Shown here: positions 53,643 to 61,971 of the stretch, piece after piece
Position numbering within the stretch: the stretch's first letter is position 1
Layout of the letters: every line of letters starts with the position of its first letter
DNA from: Paenalcaligenes sp052103955
GTDB taxonomy: Bacteria > Pseudomonadota > Gammaproteobacteria > Burkholderiales > Burkholderiaceae_B
Assembly: GCA_052103955.1 (NCBI GenBank)
Contig: JBQELO010000018.1
Location: 9,231-73,230 of the forward strand
Length of the DNA stretch: 64,000 bases
Reading direction: 5' to 3'
The notes under the pieces: model-generated
The model's database searches: none
Told to the model about the DNA's origin: nothing
Seen by the model: only the letters and a program-made list of their open reading frames with translations
Made by a program: the position numbers and the translations under genes

Positions 53643-53867
53643 TCACTCACTTTGAGAGCAAGCAGAGGATGACGGTTCATCTGATTGTGTAGCTGGTTTT
53701 TCTTGTGAGGCCCGCAAGGTATCTGGAGATGACCATTGCATCACATTCTCGTTACCAATAATAATGGCATGATTATTAATAATAACATTCACGCCAGCAC
53801 TAGTAGCCTTTTCAACCACTTCAGCCGAACGTAATGCGTGCCTGATTTTCTCAAGAAGCTCTTCCAA
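53643..53867 (-). CDS. Small hypothetical protein next to repressor B
   Basis: A 74-residue protein with an N-terminal amphipathic helix (EELLEKIRHALRSAEVVEKATSAG), a short beta stretch (VNVIINNHAIIIGNENV) and a Ser/Gln-rich tail. TTG start with AGGAG 6 nt upstream. It begins 25 nt after the end of repressor gene B on the same strand and is convergent with the response regulator gene, so it is probably cotranscribed with repressor B. I recognise no family; a repressor-modulating role is possible but speculative. Confidence 0.6.
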   Translation of the reverse strand: MEELLEKIRHALRSAEVVEKATSAGVNVIINNHAIIIGNENVMQWSSPDTLRASQEKPATQSDEPSSSACSQSE

Positions 53868-53892
53868 CTTATTCTCCTACTTAGGCATGGGC

Positions 53893-54372
53893 TTATCTAA
53901 AAGAAGCAAGCTCTATAACGTTGTTTAAGCTGGCTTCGTCCATTTGGTGGCCCTGACGCAGGTAGAACTCATAGACCAATCGAATAATTCGAGCTTCTGC
54001 TTCTGGCCGTAGAGTTAACTTTTGGCTCAGAAAAAGTTGACGTGTTTTTGTTATGACTTCTTCAAGTGAGTCTAAATCTATTTGTGTAGATGCTTGCTGT
54101 GGTGGGGTGTTGGGATAAGGGCTTCCCTCGCCTGAAGCGAGCCAGCTAATAGACAAGTTTGATGCTTTTGCCATCTTGATCAGCGTAGAGCGGGAGGGGT
54201 CAGAATTTCCAGATCGCCAACTTCTTAGCACTGATGTGGACATTCCCATCTTTTCTGCTAACTTTTTGGCTCCACCAGCTCGATCAATTGCTAAATTGAT
54301 GCGGTCAGGAAACTCTCTAAACTCACTTTCCATATCTGTATTTGCTGATGTACCCAATGAGTTCTGTGACAC
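53893..54372 (-). CDS. Phage-repressor-like HTH protein B
   Basis: A 159-residue paralogue of the protein at 52105-52545. It has a helix-turn-helix (INLAIDRAGGAKKLAEKMGMSTSVLRSWRSGNSDPSRSTLIKMAKASNLSISWLASGEG) and the same C-terminal helical domain (LDSLEEVITKTRQLFLS, LRPEAEARIIRLVYEFYLRQGHQMDEASLNNVIELA). The start is a GTG with AGGAG 5 nt upstream, giving a 13-residue N-terminal extension relative to paralogue A, whose start matches the internal ATG at 54333. It is divergent from the trimeric adhesin gene; perfect operators lie in between. Confidence 0.9.
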   Translation of the reverse strand: MSQNSLGTSANTDMESEFREFPDRINLAIDRAGGAKKLAEKMGMSTSVLRSWRSGNSDPSRSTLIKMAKASNLSISWLASGEGSPYPNTPPQQASTQIDLDSLEEVITKTRQLFLSQKLTLRPEAEARIIRLVYEFYLRQGHQMDEASLNNVIELASFR

Positions 54373-54407
54373 GGGCTCTCCTAACTAGCGGTTTTTGAAA
54401 AATAAAA

Positions 54408-54473
54408 ATCTTGTCATTTGTTTGCGTTTCCAGGCTTGAATTGCTTGAAAGCGACAAGATCTTGTCGTATTAT
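54408..54473 (+). promoter_or_regulatory. Rightward promoter with perfect operator in its spacer
   Basis: -35 TTGAAA (54445-54450), 17-bp spacer, -10 TATTAT (54468-54473). The spacer contains the 16-bp perfect palindrome CGACAAGATCTTGTCG (54452-54467). A half-site ATCTTGTC lies at 54408-54415 on the repressor B side. Occupied operator would block the promoter that faces the trimeric adhesin gene. Confidence 0.65.
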
Positions 54474-54573
54474 TCAATCTAGACAGAAAAACTAACGAAA
54501 AGACACGTTTTCTTACTTTGCGTGGCTTTTTCTTGTCGGTTTTTACATCAAAAACAAGACTTGCTGATTAATT

Positions 54574-54587
54574 GACAAGATCTTGTC
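54574..54587. promoter_or_regulatory. Second perfect GACAAGATCTTGTC operator
   Basis: Perfect 14-bp palindrome identical to the core of the 54.45-kb site, 121 bp further right. It overlaps a TTGACA (54572-54577), which could be another -35 element, though I see no good -10 at normal spacing. A half-site TCTTGTC lies at 54531-54537. Confidence 0.6.
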
Positions 54588-55040
54588 GGTATGGGTTTTG
54601 TTTTGATGCTGTGCGTATTAAGGGTCAGTTCGTAATCTAGATAAATATCAGGCTAAACATTACTTGCTTATGTGCGTAAGCGAGTGGCTCTTTTGCATCC
54701 TGAATTTTGAGATTTTACCCTTTGAGCAGGCTTTTGTGTTGGTTACAGGCTTTTGCATGAAAGAGTAAGCGGAACGTCTAGGTCGGTGGTTTGCGTGAGT
54801 TTCGTAATGGAGCTCGGTCGTGAGAGCAGTGCTACGGTGGGCTTCCCGCTGGTCAGCATTGAGCCACCGGACATACGTTTTCTTGATTGGATAGTGATTG
54901 CATGTAGACCTTGTGTTAAGTCCTTATGGCTCGGTACGCCTGTGTTTGTTGGTGATTATTTAGCAGCCGCTGAGGTAGGCGGTAGTCACGCCATGACTGG
55001 CGAATCTCTGATTGATAGGTTAAAGCCAAGGGTACACATG
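54588..55040 (+). other. Long leader region of the trimeric adhesin gene
   Basis: About 450 bp with no independent gene. From 54753 it is open in frame with the adhesin for 96 codons, but this part has no signal-peptide or adhesin character, and the AAGGG site before 55041 plus the ESPR match set the real start. The leader may hold further regulatory structure; I could not identify any. Confidence 0.5.
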
Positions 55041-58000
55041 ATGAACCACTCTTATAAAACAATATGGAATGAGCAGACCAACACATACGTGGCTGTAGGC
55101 GAGAATGTAAGTGGCCGAGGGAAACGCTCAGGCTCCGTGATGATTGCGGTGACAGGACTGGTTTTTGCTGTTGCTTGCGGTTGGTCGGAGATGGCGAGTG
55201 CAGGTTATGTAATAGATGGAAATAGTCTAATTTCTGCACCAAATGGGAGTGGCATTACTTGTGCTAGACCGGGAAGCACAGGTAGTTGGACATGTCAGAT
55301 TCCCAGTGAGAATGGCGGCGTTGCCATTATTAGTGGTATTCAGGAAACTGAACTGAATAATCCCCTCCCTGCGGCAGAGGCATGGAAGGCACAGAGTCTG
55401 GCAGCATCTGCGATAGCAGTAGGCAATCATAAAACTAAAGCAACAGGGAAAAATAGCATTGCTATTGGCCTAGAGGCAGAGGCTAAAGGGGAGGGGAATA
55501 TCTCTATTGGTACTGGGGCAGGAAAAAGTTCTCAAGGTGATAAAAATATTGCTATAGGTAATGCAAGCAGTCAGGAGAATGCTAGTCGTACTATAGTCAT
55601 TGGCGAGCAAGCGAAAGCAAAAACGTCGGATGTTATTGCTCTAGGTTATCAAGCCAAAGGAGAGGGGAAGAGAGGGATTGCTATAGGCTACAAAACAGTT
55701 GCTCAGCATGATGATGGGGTTGCAGTAGGTGCGAGAGCTGAGGCAAGTTCAGGGGCAATAGCTATTGGCTCTTCAGATGAAACACAGGAAGCCACAATAG
55801 CAGGGAGTAATGCGGCCATTGCAATTGGTCAAAGGACACGGGCTCTAGGTATTAGTACCACAGCTATTGGTACCGGAGCCTATGCCTTCGGCGTGGGCTC
55901 AACGGTTGTGGGTAATGCAGCGGGTGGAGGAACAGAAGGTAAATACAATACCATAATGGGCTATACAGCCGGTTCTAGTATGCAAGGCGATGATAACGTT
56001 GCTGTTGGGAGAAATAGCCTTACAAATGCTCAGGTACCTAAAGGGGCTGGTGAGAATACAGCACTGGGGGTTAATGCTGGTGGGCATATAACGGGTGCAT
56101 CGAATGCAATGGCAGGTGCATACGCAGGCCAACTTTCGATTGGTGACTATAACTCTTTGCTAGGCTATGAGGCCGGGCAAGGCATGGAAGGTAGCAACAA
56201 CGTTGCTATAGGCTTACAGGCAGGTAAAAAGTCGAAGGTCAAAGACTCTGTCGCTATAGGAGCACGTGCGCAAGCTTTGTTTGATGGTAGTGTGGCGTTG
56301 GGGGAAAGTTCGCGTACCGATAAGGCTGTGGCGACTAAAAGTGTAGTAATTAATGGAAAGCACTATGACTTTTCGGGTACTAATCCCCAGTCCACGGTGA
56401 GTGTTGGTGCCGAGGGGAAAGAGCGAACGATTACACGTGTAGCGGCAGGCAGGGTTAGCGACTCGTCAACGGATGTGGTCAATGGATCGCAATTACATGC
56501 CACCAACCAAGCGCTTGAGACATTGGGGGGGGCTACTTTAACTTTTAAAGGTGATACAGGTTCCACTGAGCGTAAATTAGGTGAGAGTCTTCTGGTTGCC
56601 GGCGATGCAAATATTACAACCGTAGTAGATAGTAGTGGCGTGAAGGTTGCGTTGAAAGAGGACCTCATAGGTTTGAACTCCGTGAGTGCAAAGAGTGTCA
56701 ATATTGGTGGTGGGAGTTTGATCGCTAATGCATCAGGTGTTGTGTTCGGTGCAGGTAAAACCATCAATATGAGCAACAACCAGATTACCAATGTTGCAGC
56801 GGGTAGTGACGATACACATGCAGTGAATTTGAGCCAATTAAAAGGCGTGGCAGATATAGCTAATCTGGGTTGGGGGTTGAGTACTAATGGCGGTGCAGCC
56901 GAAAATGTAGCGCCAGGAGGAACCGTGGATTTCTCCAGCTCGGACGACAATATCGTACTAACGCAAGCAGGTACAGAGATTGATCTAAAACTGAATGAGG
57001 ACCTAACCGGTCTGAACTCGGTGGCGTCCAAGAGTATAAACATTGGCAATGGCATGTTTACAGCCAATGAGATTGGAGTATGGGTGAAAAACGGTGCAAC
57101 CATCAATATGGGTGGGAACAAGGTCACTAACGTTGCAGCAGGCTCAGAGGACATGGATGCGGTGAATTACGGCCAGTTGAAAAACGTGAGTAATAACGTG
57201 GACAGTTTGAGTGATAGGGCTGTGAAGTATGACCAGAATGCCGACGGTAGCGTCAATAAAGGACAGGTGACGATGGAAGGGGATACCTCTACAGATGGAG
57301 GACGTACCGGAGGCACGAAGTTCAACAATGTGGCGCGTGGCGATATTTCAGAGAACAGTACAGATGCCGTGAATGGTAGTCAGTTACATGAGATGGGCGA
57401 CAGCATCGCTAAAGGTATGGGTGGAAACTCCACATTTGTAGATGGCAAACTGGTAACAGCGCTTGATGTGGGGGGGAATACCTACAACAGTGTTAATGAT
57501 GCTTTGGGTGGGCTGGATGGAAGAATAGGTGAGGTTGCGGCAGAAGCTAGCAAAGGTTGGAATATACAAGCTAATGGTGATAGCAGCAGTCAAGTCGCAC
57601 TAGGTGATACTGTTCAGTTCCTCGATGGTGAGAACATTGCAATTACGCGTCAGGGTACAGAGGTGACCATTGGTATGGCTAAAGATATCAAGGTCGAGAG
57701 TGTGACAGCTAAAACTGTAATAGCCTCCTCCGTAGAAACAAAAGAAGTGCGCATTGAAAATGGTCCAGTGATAGACCAAAACGGCATTGATATGCGGGAT
57801 AAAGCAATCAGTAATGTGGCAGATGGCAAGGCGGCGCAAGATGCGGTGAACGTAAGGCAATTGAATCAAGTTGCAGGAGGGTTACAGGGTCAGGTTAATG
57901 ATTTGCGCAGTGATTTGCATCGTCAAAAAAATGAGTTGAGGGCTGGGGTGGCGGCAGCAATGGCTACTGCATCTTTGCCACAAGCTTATTTACCGGGTAA

Positions 58001-58163
58001 GACTATGATGGCGATGTCTGGTGCCACTTGGAACGGTGAAACAGGTATGGCTATTGGATTTTCTGGCATTTCGGACAGTGGTCACTGGGTTTATAAATTG
58101 TCTGGTAATGCCTCATCTCGCGGTGACTATGGTGGTGGCGTGGGGATAGGATATCAGTGGTAA
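55041..58163 (+). CDS. Trimeric autotransporter adhesin (YadA/Hia family)
   Basis: A 1040-residue protein starting at the second of two adjacent ATGs (AAGGG 8 nt upstream). It begins with the extended signal peptide region typical of these adhesins (MNHSYKTIWNEQTNTYVAV), then a hydrophobic segment ending SEMASA. Head: many YadA-head repeats (SIAIGLEA, NIAIGNAS, IALGYQAKG, VAIGLQAG). Neck/stalk motifs: VVNGSQLHATNQAL, ITNVAAGSDDTHAVNLSQLKG, VTNVAAGSEDMDAVNYGQLKN and STDAVNGSQLHEMG. C-terminal YadA anchor in about the last 75 residues, ending GGGVGIGYQW. It should form a surface trimer for attachment to host or matrix. Upstream control is described under the operator entries. A lipoprotein gene follows 168 bp downstream. 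Confidence 0.95.
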   Translation: MNHSYKTIWNEQTNTYVAVGENVSGRGKRSGSVMIAVTGLVFAVACGWSEMASAGYVIDGNSLISAPNGSGITCARPGSTGSWTCQIPSENGGVAIISGIQETELNNPLPAAEAWKAQSLAASAIAVGNHKTKATGKNSIAIGLEAEAKGEGNISIGTGAGKSSQGDKNIAIGNASSQENASRTIVIGEQAKAKTSDVIALGYQAKGEGKRGIAIGYKTVAQHDDGVAVGARAEASSGAIAIGSSDETQEATIAGSNAAIAIGQRTRALGISTTAIGTGAYAFGVGSTVVGNAAGGGTEGKYNTIMGYTAGSSMQGDDNVAVGRNSLTNAQVPKGAGENTALGVNAGGHITGASNAMAGAYAGQLSIGDYNSLLGYEAGQGMEGSNNVAIGLQAGKKSKVKDSVAIGARAQALFDGSVALGESSRTDKAVATKSVVINGKHYDFSGTNPQSTVSVGAEGKERTITRVAAGRVSDSSTDVVNGSQLHATNQALETLGGATLTFKGDTGSTERKLGESLLVAGDANITTVVDSSGVKVALKEDLIGLNSVSAKSVNIGGGSLIANASGVVFGAGKTINMSNNQITNVAAGSDDTHAVNLSQLKGVADIANLGWGLSTNGGAAENVAPGGTVDFSSSDDNIVLTQAGTEIDLKLNEDLTGLNSVASKSINIGNGMFTANEIGVWVKNGATINMGGNKVTNVAAGSEDMDAVNYGQLKNVSNNVDSLSDRAVKYDQNADGSVNKGQVTMEGDTSTDGGRTGGTKFNNVARGDISENSTDAVNGSQLHEMGDSIAKGMGGNSTFVDGKLVTALDVGGNTYNSVNDALGGLDGRIGEVAAEASKGWNIQANGDSSSQVALGDTVQFLDGENIAITRQGTEVTIGMAKDIKVESVTAKTVIASSVETKEVRIENGPVIDQNGIDMRDKAISNVADGKAAQDAVNVRQLNQVAGGLQGQVNDLRSDLHRQKNELRAGVAAAMATASLPQAYLPGKTMMAMSGATWNGETGMAIGFSGISDSGHWVYKLSGNASSRGDYGGGVGIGYQW

Positions 58164-58331
58164 GCATTAGATAGTCTGGAGTGTTGGTCTGTGTGGACTG
58201 ATACTCCACACATCTCTCTCAGTTGTGAAAGTAGAGTGGGGGCAATGTTCACTCTATGTTGTAGGGTGCTCCCTTTTTCATCTTACTGTTTGAGCTGTCC
58301 TGTATGAGTCCGTTTTACAGACTAACTAGCG

Positions 58332-58874
58332 ATGAAACCATTATTGAAAATGCTGGGCTTGGTCTTTGCCCTTATGTTGACTGCATGTCAGTCTATACCA
58401 GCGAATAAGCCAGAGTTTGCTTCCGAGAAAGCGCTACCGCCTAGGTTTGATCAAGGGCGCATAGCACCGACTCCTGATGGAGTTGGGTACAAAACTTCCG
58501 TTGCTATTGTTATTACATTGCATGTAGCACAACAATCTCAGGCCCCAATGTTAATTCCGATAGAGTTGGGGGATGACATGATGCTTTTTGCAGTGCCTAC
58601 TCCAGTGCTGATACATGAGGATATGGAGCGAATTTCTCCCTTTACTGCTCGTGATCAGAGTACTTTTTTAATGTTGGAAATGACTAGACAGGGTCAACAG
58701 AAATTGCAAACGATTACTGAACAGGCTCGAGGCCATTTCTTATTGTTGAGTGTGCAGGGGCAACTAGTGGGCATTCAACGGATTACTGAAGTGATTTCAG
58801 ACGGGCGTTTAATGATTAACACACAAGGACCCACGCATACACAGGCGATTCTTCGCTTGTTGCAAGGGCGTTAG
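58332..58874 (+). CDS. Putative lipoprotein downstream of the trimeric adhesin
   Basis: A 180-residue protein with a lipobox (LMLTACQSI, Cys at about residue 19). The C-terminal part has a SecD-like stretch (FLMLEMTRQGQQKLQTITEQA followed by LLSVQGQLVGIQRI). Lipoprotein partners of trimeric autotransporters are known (SadB, TpgA), so a helper role is suggested by position, but the sequence does not prove it. A terminator follows at 58904. The adhesin stop and this start are 168 bp apart, so a separate promoter is possible. Confidence 0.75.
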   Translation: MKPLLKMLGLVFALMLTACQSIPANKPEFASEKALPPRFDQGRIAPTPDGVGYKTSVAIVITLHVAQQSQAPMLIPIELGDDMMLFAVPTPVLIHEDMERISPFTARDQSTFLMLEMTRQGQQKLQTITEQARGHFLLLSVQGQLVGIQRITEVISDGRLMINTQGPTHTQAILRLLQGR

Positions 58875-58903
58875 ATAGTGAGCTACAAGCTTTTTTGAAG
58901 TGA

Positions 58904-58933
58904 AAAAGGGTGCTGCTATTAGCACCCTTTTTG
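58904..58933. terminator. Bidirectional intrinsic terminator
   Basis: Stem AAAAAGGGTGCT / AGCACCCTTTTT with a 6-nt loop between the lipoprotein gene and the convergent flavoprotein gene; A and T runs make it work on both strands. Confidence 0.92.
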
Positions 58934-58947
58934 TTTGGTAGACTGCA

Positions 58948-59499
58948 TTATTTTTGGTGCTTACGTACCCAGTCGGTGTACTTGGTCATCCAGTTTTGCA
59001 GGAAGTCTTTACTGCCTGAGCCTATGTTGCCATCAGCATCAAAGAAACCTTCTTTGGCTTGCAGGAAAATCTCGGGTTGTTGAAGTGTAGGCACATCTAA
59101 AAAGGTCAGCACATTACGCAGGTGTTGCTGTGCCAAAGCGGTGCCAATGGCACCAATAGAAATGCCAATGACGCCAGCGGGTAAACCTGTCCATGAGTTT
59201 TGACCATAGGGGCGTGAGCCTTGGTCCAGTGCATTTTTCAACACGCCTGGAATAGAGCGGTTGTACTCTGGAGTGACGAACAATAGCCCATTGGATGATT
59301 TGATTTTTTCTTTGAATTCCAAAACAGGCTTAGAGGGGCCTGCATCATCATCTTGGTTGTATAAGGGCAGATTCCCAATCTCAACAAAATCAAACTGAAA
59401 ATCACTGGGTGCCAAGCGCACAATGGCGTTAGCCAATTGGCGGTTGAAAGACTCTTTACGCAGACTACCTACGATCACAGCAATACGATAGTTTTTCAT
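58948..59499 (-). CDS. NADPH-dependent FMN reductase (chromate reductase ChrR/YieF family)
   Basis: A 183-residue flavodoxin-like protein: RIAVIVGSLRKESFNRQLANAIVRL (phosphate-binding loop) and FVTPEYNRSIPGVLKNALDQGSRP (flavin ring contact and family signature), then GVIGISIGAIGTALAQQHLRNVL. E. coli ChrR reduces quinones and chromate by two electrons. It is convergent with the lipoprotein gene. About 295 bp upstream are without a gene. Confidence 0.94.
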   Translation of the reverse strand: MKNYRIAVIVGSLRKESFNRQLANAIVRLAPSDFQFDFVEIGNLPLYNQDDDAGPSKPVLEFKEKIKSSNGLLFVTPEYNRSIPGVLKNALDQGSRPYGQNSWTGLPAGVIGISIGAIGTALAQQHLRNVLTFLDVPTLQQPEIFLQAKEGFFDADGNIGSGSKDFLQNWMTKYTDWVRKHQK

Positions 59500-59794
59500 A
59501 GTAAACGCATCCTAGAAATGTTGATGAGTATTGGGAAAGCTAATGGCCTTTCAGTACTAGCGGTGGTTCCTACTGCATTCATCATACCAAGCCGTACGCC
59601 GCTACTTACTAGAAAAATTATAGCCTTTGATCTAGCAACGTCTGATGACAGTGGTGTGAGAGAATGTAGCGCAAACGTTGTGGCAATAGCGCGTCGCACG
59701 TTTGTACTCGTATAAGGTCAGCCATGTTTGGTGATATTCTCAGAGGCATAAGACAGCACGTCTAGAAACTCACAGGGCCTGATGCGCCATCGCC

Positions 59795-60418
59795 ATGGAA
59801 CAACTACACCAGCTTTTGATTGTTTACGCAGCCTATGTGATTGCTACAGCAAGCCCTGGGCCTAGCAATATGGCGATTATGGGTATGGCCATGAGTAAAG
59901 GCCGTGCCTCGGCGTTGTTACTTGCGCTAGGCGTGATCACGGGCAGCTTGTTTTGGGCAGTCTTAGCCGCCACCGGAATTTCTGCAGTGCTGACCACCTA
60001 TGCCGAAGCGTTGCTGGTAATTAAAGTAGTGGGTGGTTTTTATCTGCTTTATCTAGCCTACAAAGCGGCCAAATCGGCATTTAGCACGAGTGCTTCATCA
60101 TCTCTGCCGATGGTCTCGGCAACAGCAGGGCAAATTTATCGCCGAGGCTTACTCTTGCACCTCACTAATCCCAAAGCGGTGCTGGCATGGATAGCCATTA
60201 TGTCGTTAGGGCTTGGGCCAAACTCGTCTAACACTACATTGCTGGCTATTGTGGGTGGTTGTGGTGTGTTGAGTGTTCTGGTGTTTGGTGGCTACGCGAT
60301 GGTGTTCTCAACAACCCCCATGATTAACGCCTACATGAAAGCTAGGCGCTGTATAGAGGGTGTATTGGCAATTGCTTTTGGCTATGCAGGGCTTCGACTG
60401 TTAGTGTCGAAGCTGTAG
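59795..60418 (+). CDS. LysE/RhtB family amino-acid exporter
   Basis: A 207-residue membrane protein with the RhtB family start YAAYVIATASPGPSNMAIMGMAMSKGRASALLLALGVITGS and the second signature RGLLLHLTNPKAVLAWIAIMS. Six membrane segments. It is not adjacent to an Lrp or AraC regulator. It is the second LysE-type exporter in the window (the other at 11944) and only distantly similar to it. Substrate unknown. Confidence 0.93.
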   Translation: MEQLHQLLIVYAAYVIATASPGPSNMAIMGMAMSKGRASALLLALGVITGSLFWAVLAATGISAVLTTYAEALLVIKVVGGFYLLYLAYKAAKSAFSTSASSSLPMVSATAGQIYRRGLLLHLTNPKAVLAWIAIMSLGLGPNSSNTTLLAIVGGCGVLSVLVFGGYAMVFSTTPMINAYMKARRCIEGVLAIAFGYAGLRLLVSKL

Positions 60419-60450
60419 TGCAAGAGAGAGTGAGAATGTTCTCGTCTGCT

Positions 60451-61815
60451 CTAACATTTACCGTAAGGTGTGAGCCTAAGGTGTAGGGGCAGATCAGGTC
60501 TAAGAGTGACGCGTAGTGCAGGTTGTGGGGCAGCCATACCTGTAGGTGTCGCAAGCGTCCAGCGTTGCAGAATCATGGCGGCAATGGCTTTAATCTCTGT
60601 TGTGGCGAGATGTTGACCTAGGCAAACACGCGGTCCCATGCCAAATGGGGCGTAGGCACCACGCGGTGCGCTTTTCTGTTCACGACCAAAACGTTCAGGG
60701 TCGTATTTCTGCGGATTGCAATACCATTGCCCATCTCCCTGAAGCAACTGCAAAGGAACCATGAAAAGTGTGCGCTTAGGGAAATGCCACGATCCTAGAT
60801 CTAAAGGGCTAATAGCGCGTCTCGTCATCAGTAACGGTGCGGCAGGGTACAGACGCATCGTTTCCTCTATGGTTTGTGACAGGTAGGGGAGTTCAGCCAG
60901 TTGATCATGCGTAGGTGTAGTGTCCTGCAATACCCGTGAAATTTCGTCTTGAGCTTTCTTTTGACACTCTGGGTTAGCGGCCATACACCATGCCCACCAC
61001 GTTAAGGTGGCTGCGGTGGTTTCATGTCCAGCCATAAACATCGTCATGCATTCATCACGGATGGCCTGTTGTGACCATTTTTCTGGTTCTTCTTGGTGCA
61101 AATGCAGCAGGTAAGACAAAAAATCCTCTGGCCAATCAGTGGCTGGGGTTTGTCGTCGAACAGCGATATGACGATCAATCAATTGCCTTAAGTGCTGTAT
61201 GGCTTTTGCCTTCTTTCCGGGTAGCCAACTAGGCCAGCTCGCGGCGGCAAAGAATTCCGCATTCGCAGCTTGGCTGGCTATTTGAACGGCTTTCTCTGCT
61301 TTTCTGTTGTCCTCTCCTATCCCCGTCGAAAACATGGTTTGCATAATGGCATCCATGGTAAGCGACGTGAGAGCGCTTTCTATACACCAGTTAGGATCAG
61401 ACGCTGGCCACGTATTGAGAGTGTTGTGTGTCACGTCAATAATGGTTTGATTGGCGTTACGTATGGATTTGGGCGTGAAGTAGGGCTGTAATGCGCGGCG
61501 CTTGGCTGTCCATTGCTCACCTTCGGCGATAAGCACGCTGTTGCCATGAAGCTGTGCAAACACACGGATGCCACGCTCCCATCGGGTGAGATTACTGTGA
61601 TGAGTCACGAGTAATTCGCGTGCCAGTGCAGGGGCGCAGACTACCACTATATGCTCGGGCCAAACCCGTATATGAAAGATGCTGCCAAACTGTTGTTGCC
61701 ACTCAGAAAGTGTTGCTAACATGTGTTTGGACATGTTTCTGAACAGACGCCAGCCTGTTAATCCTGTTGGTGGCCCGGGAGGCCAAGCCCCTGAGTTAGA
61801 GTGATGTGATGCCAT
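60451..61815 (-). CDS. Cytochrome P450
   Basis: A 454-residue P450. I-helix oxygen-binding motif FMAGHETTAATLTWW, K-helix ExxR in SQTIEETMRLYPAAPLL, and the heme-binding loop FGMGPRVCLGQHLATTE with the proximal Cys. N-terminal WPPGPPTGLTGW is proline-rich without a strong membrane anchor, so it is soluble or loosely associated. No ferredoxin or reductase gene lies nearby, so it must borrow a redox partner. It is divergent from an AraC-type gene, which may control it. Substrate unknown; fatty-acid or aromatic oxidation are possible. Confidence 0.94.
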   Translation of the reverse strand: MASHHSNSGAWPPGPPTGLTGWRLFRNMSKHMLATLSEWQQQFGSIFHIRVWPEHIVVVCAPALARELLVTHHSNLTRWERGIRVFAQLHGNSVLIAEGEQWTAKRRALQPYFTPKSIRNANQTIIDVTHNTLNTWPASDPNWCIESALTSLTMDAIMQTMFSTGIGEDNRKAEKAVQIASQAANAEFFAAASWPSWLPGKKAKAIQHLRQLIDRHIAVRRQTPATDWPEDFLSYLLHLHQEEPEKWSQQAIRDECMTMFMAGHETTAATLTWWAWCMAANPECQKKAQDEISRVLQDTTPTHDQLAELPYLSQTIEETMRLYPAAPLLMTRRAISPLDLGSWHFPKRTLFMVPLQLLQGDGQWYCNPQKYDPERFGREQKSAPRGAYAPFGMGPRVCLGQHLATTEIKAIAAMILQRWTLATPTGMAAPQPALRVTLRPDLPLHLRLTPYGKC

Positions 61816-61971
61816 GGGAAGGACCCGTGTGGTGAGTGGATGAGCCTACGCAAGTAGGCAATGGGTACAGATTTCTCTGTGTCATGGCTGCTATTGCACC
61901 CTAATAGAAAAGAGCCGTATTGAATCGAAACGACATGGTTATACATAAAGAGAACCACCCATTTGCTAGTC

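Noticed and set aside
54753..55040. Upstream N-terminal extension of the trimeric adhesin
   Set aside because: The ESPR-type start at 55041 has a ribosome site and the family-typical N-terminus; the upstream codons have no adhesin character.
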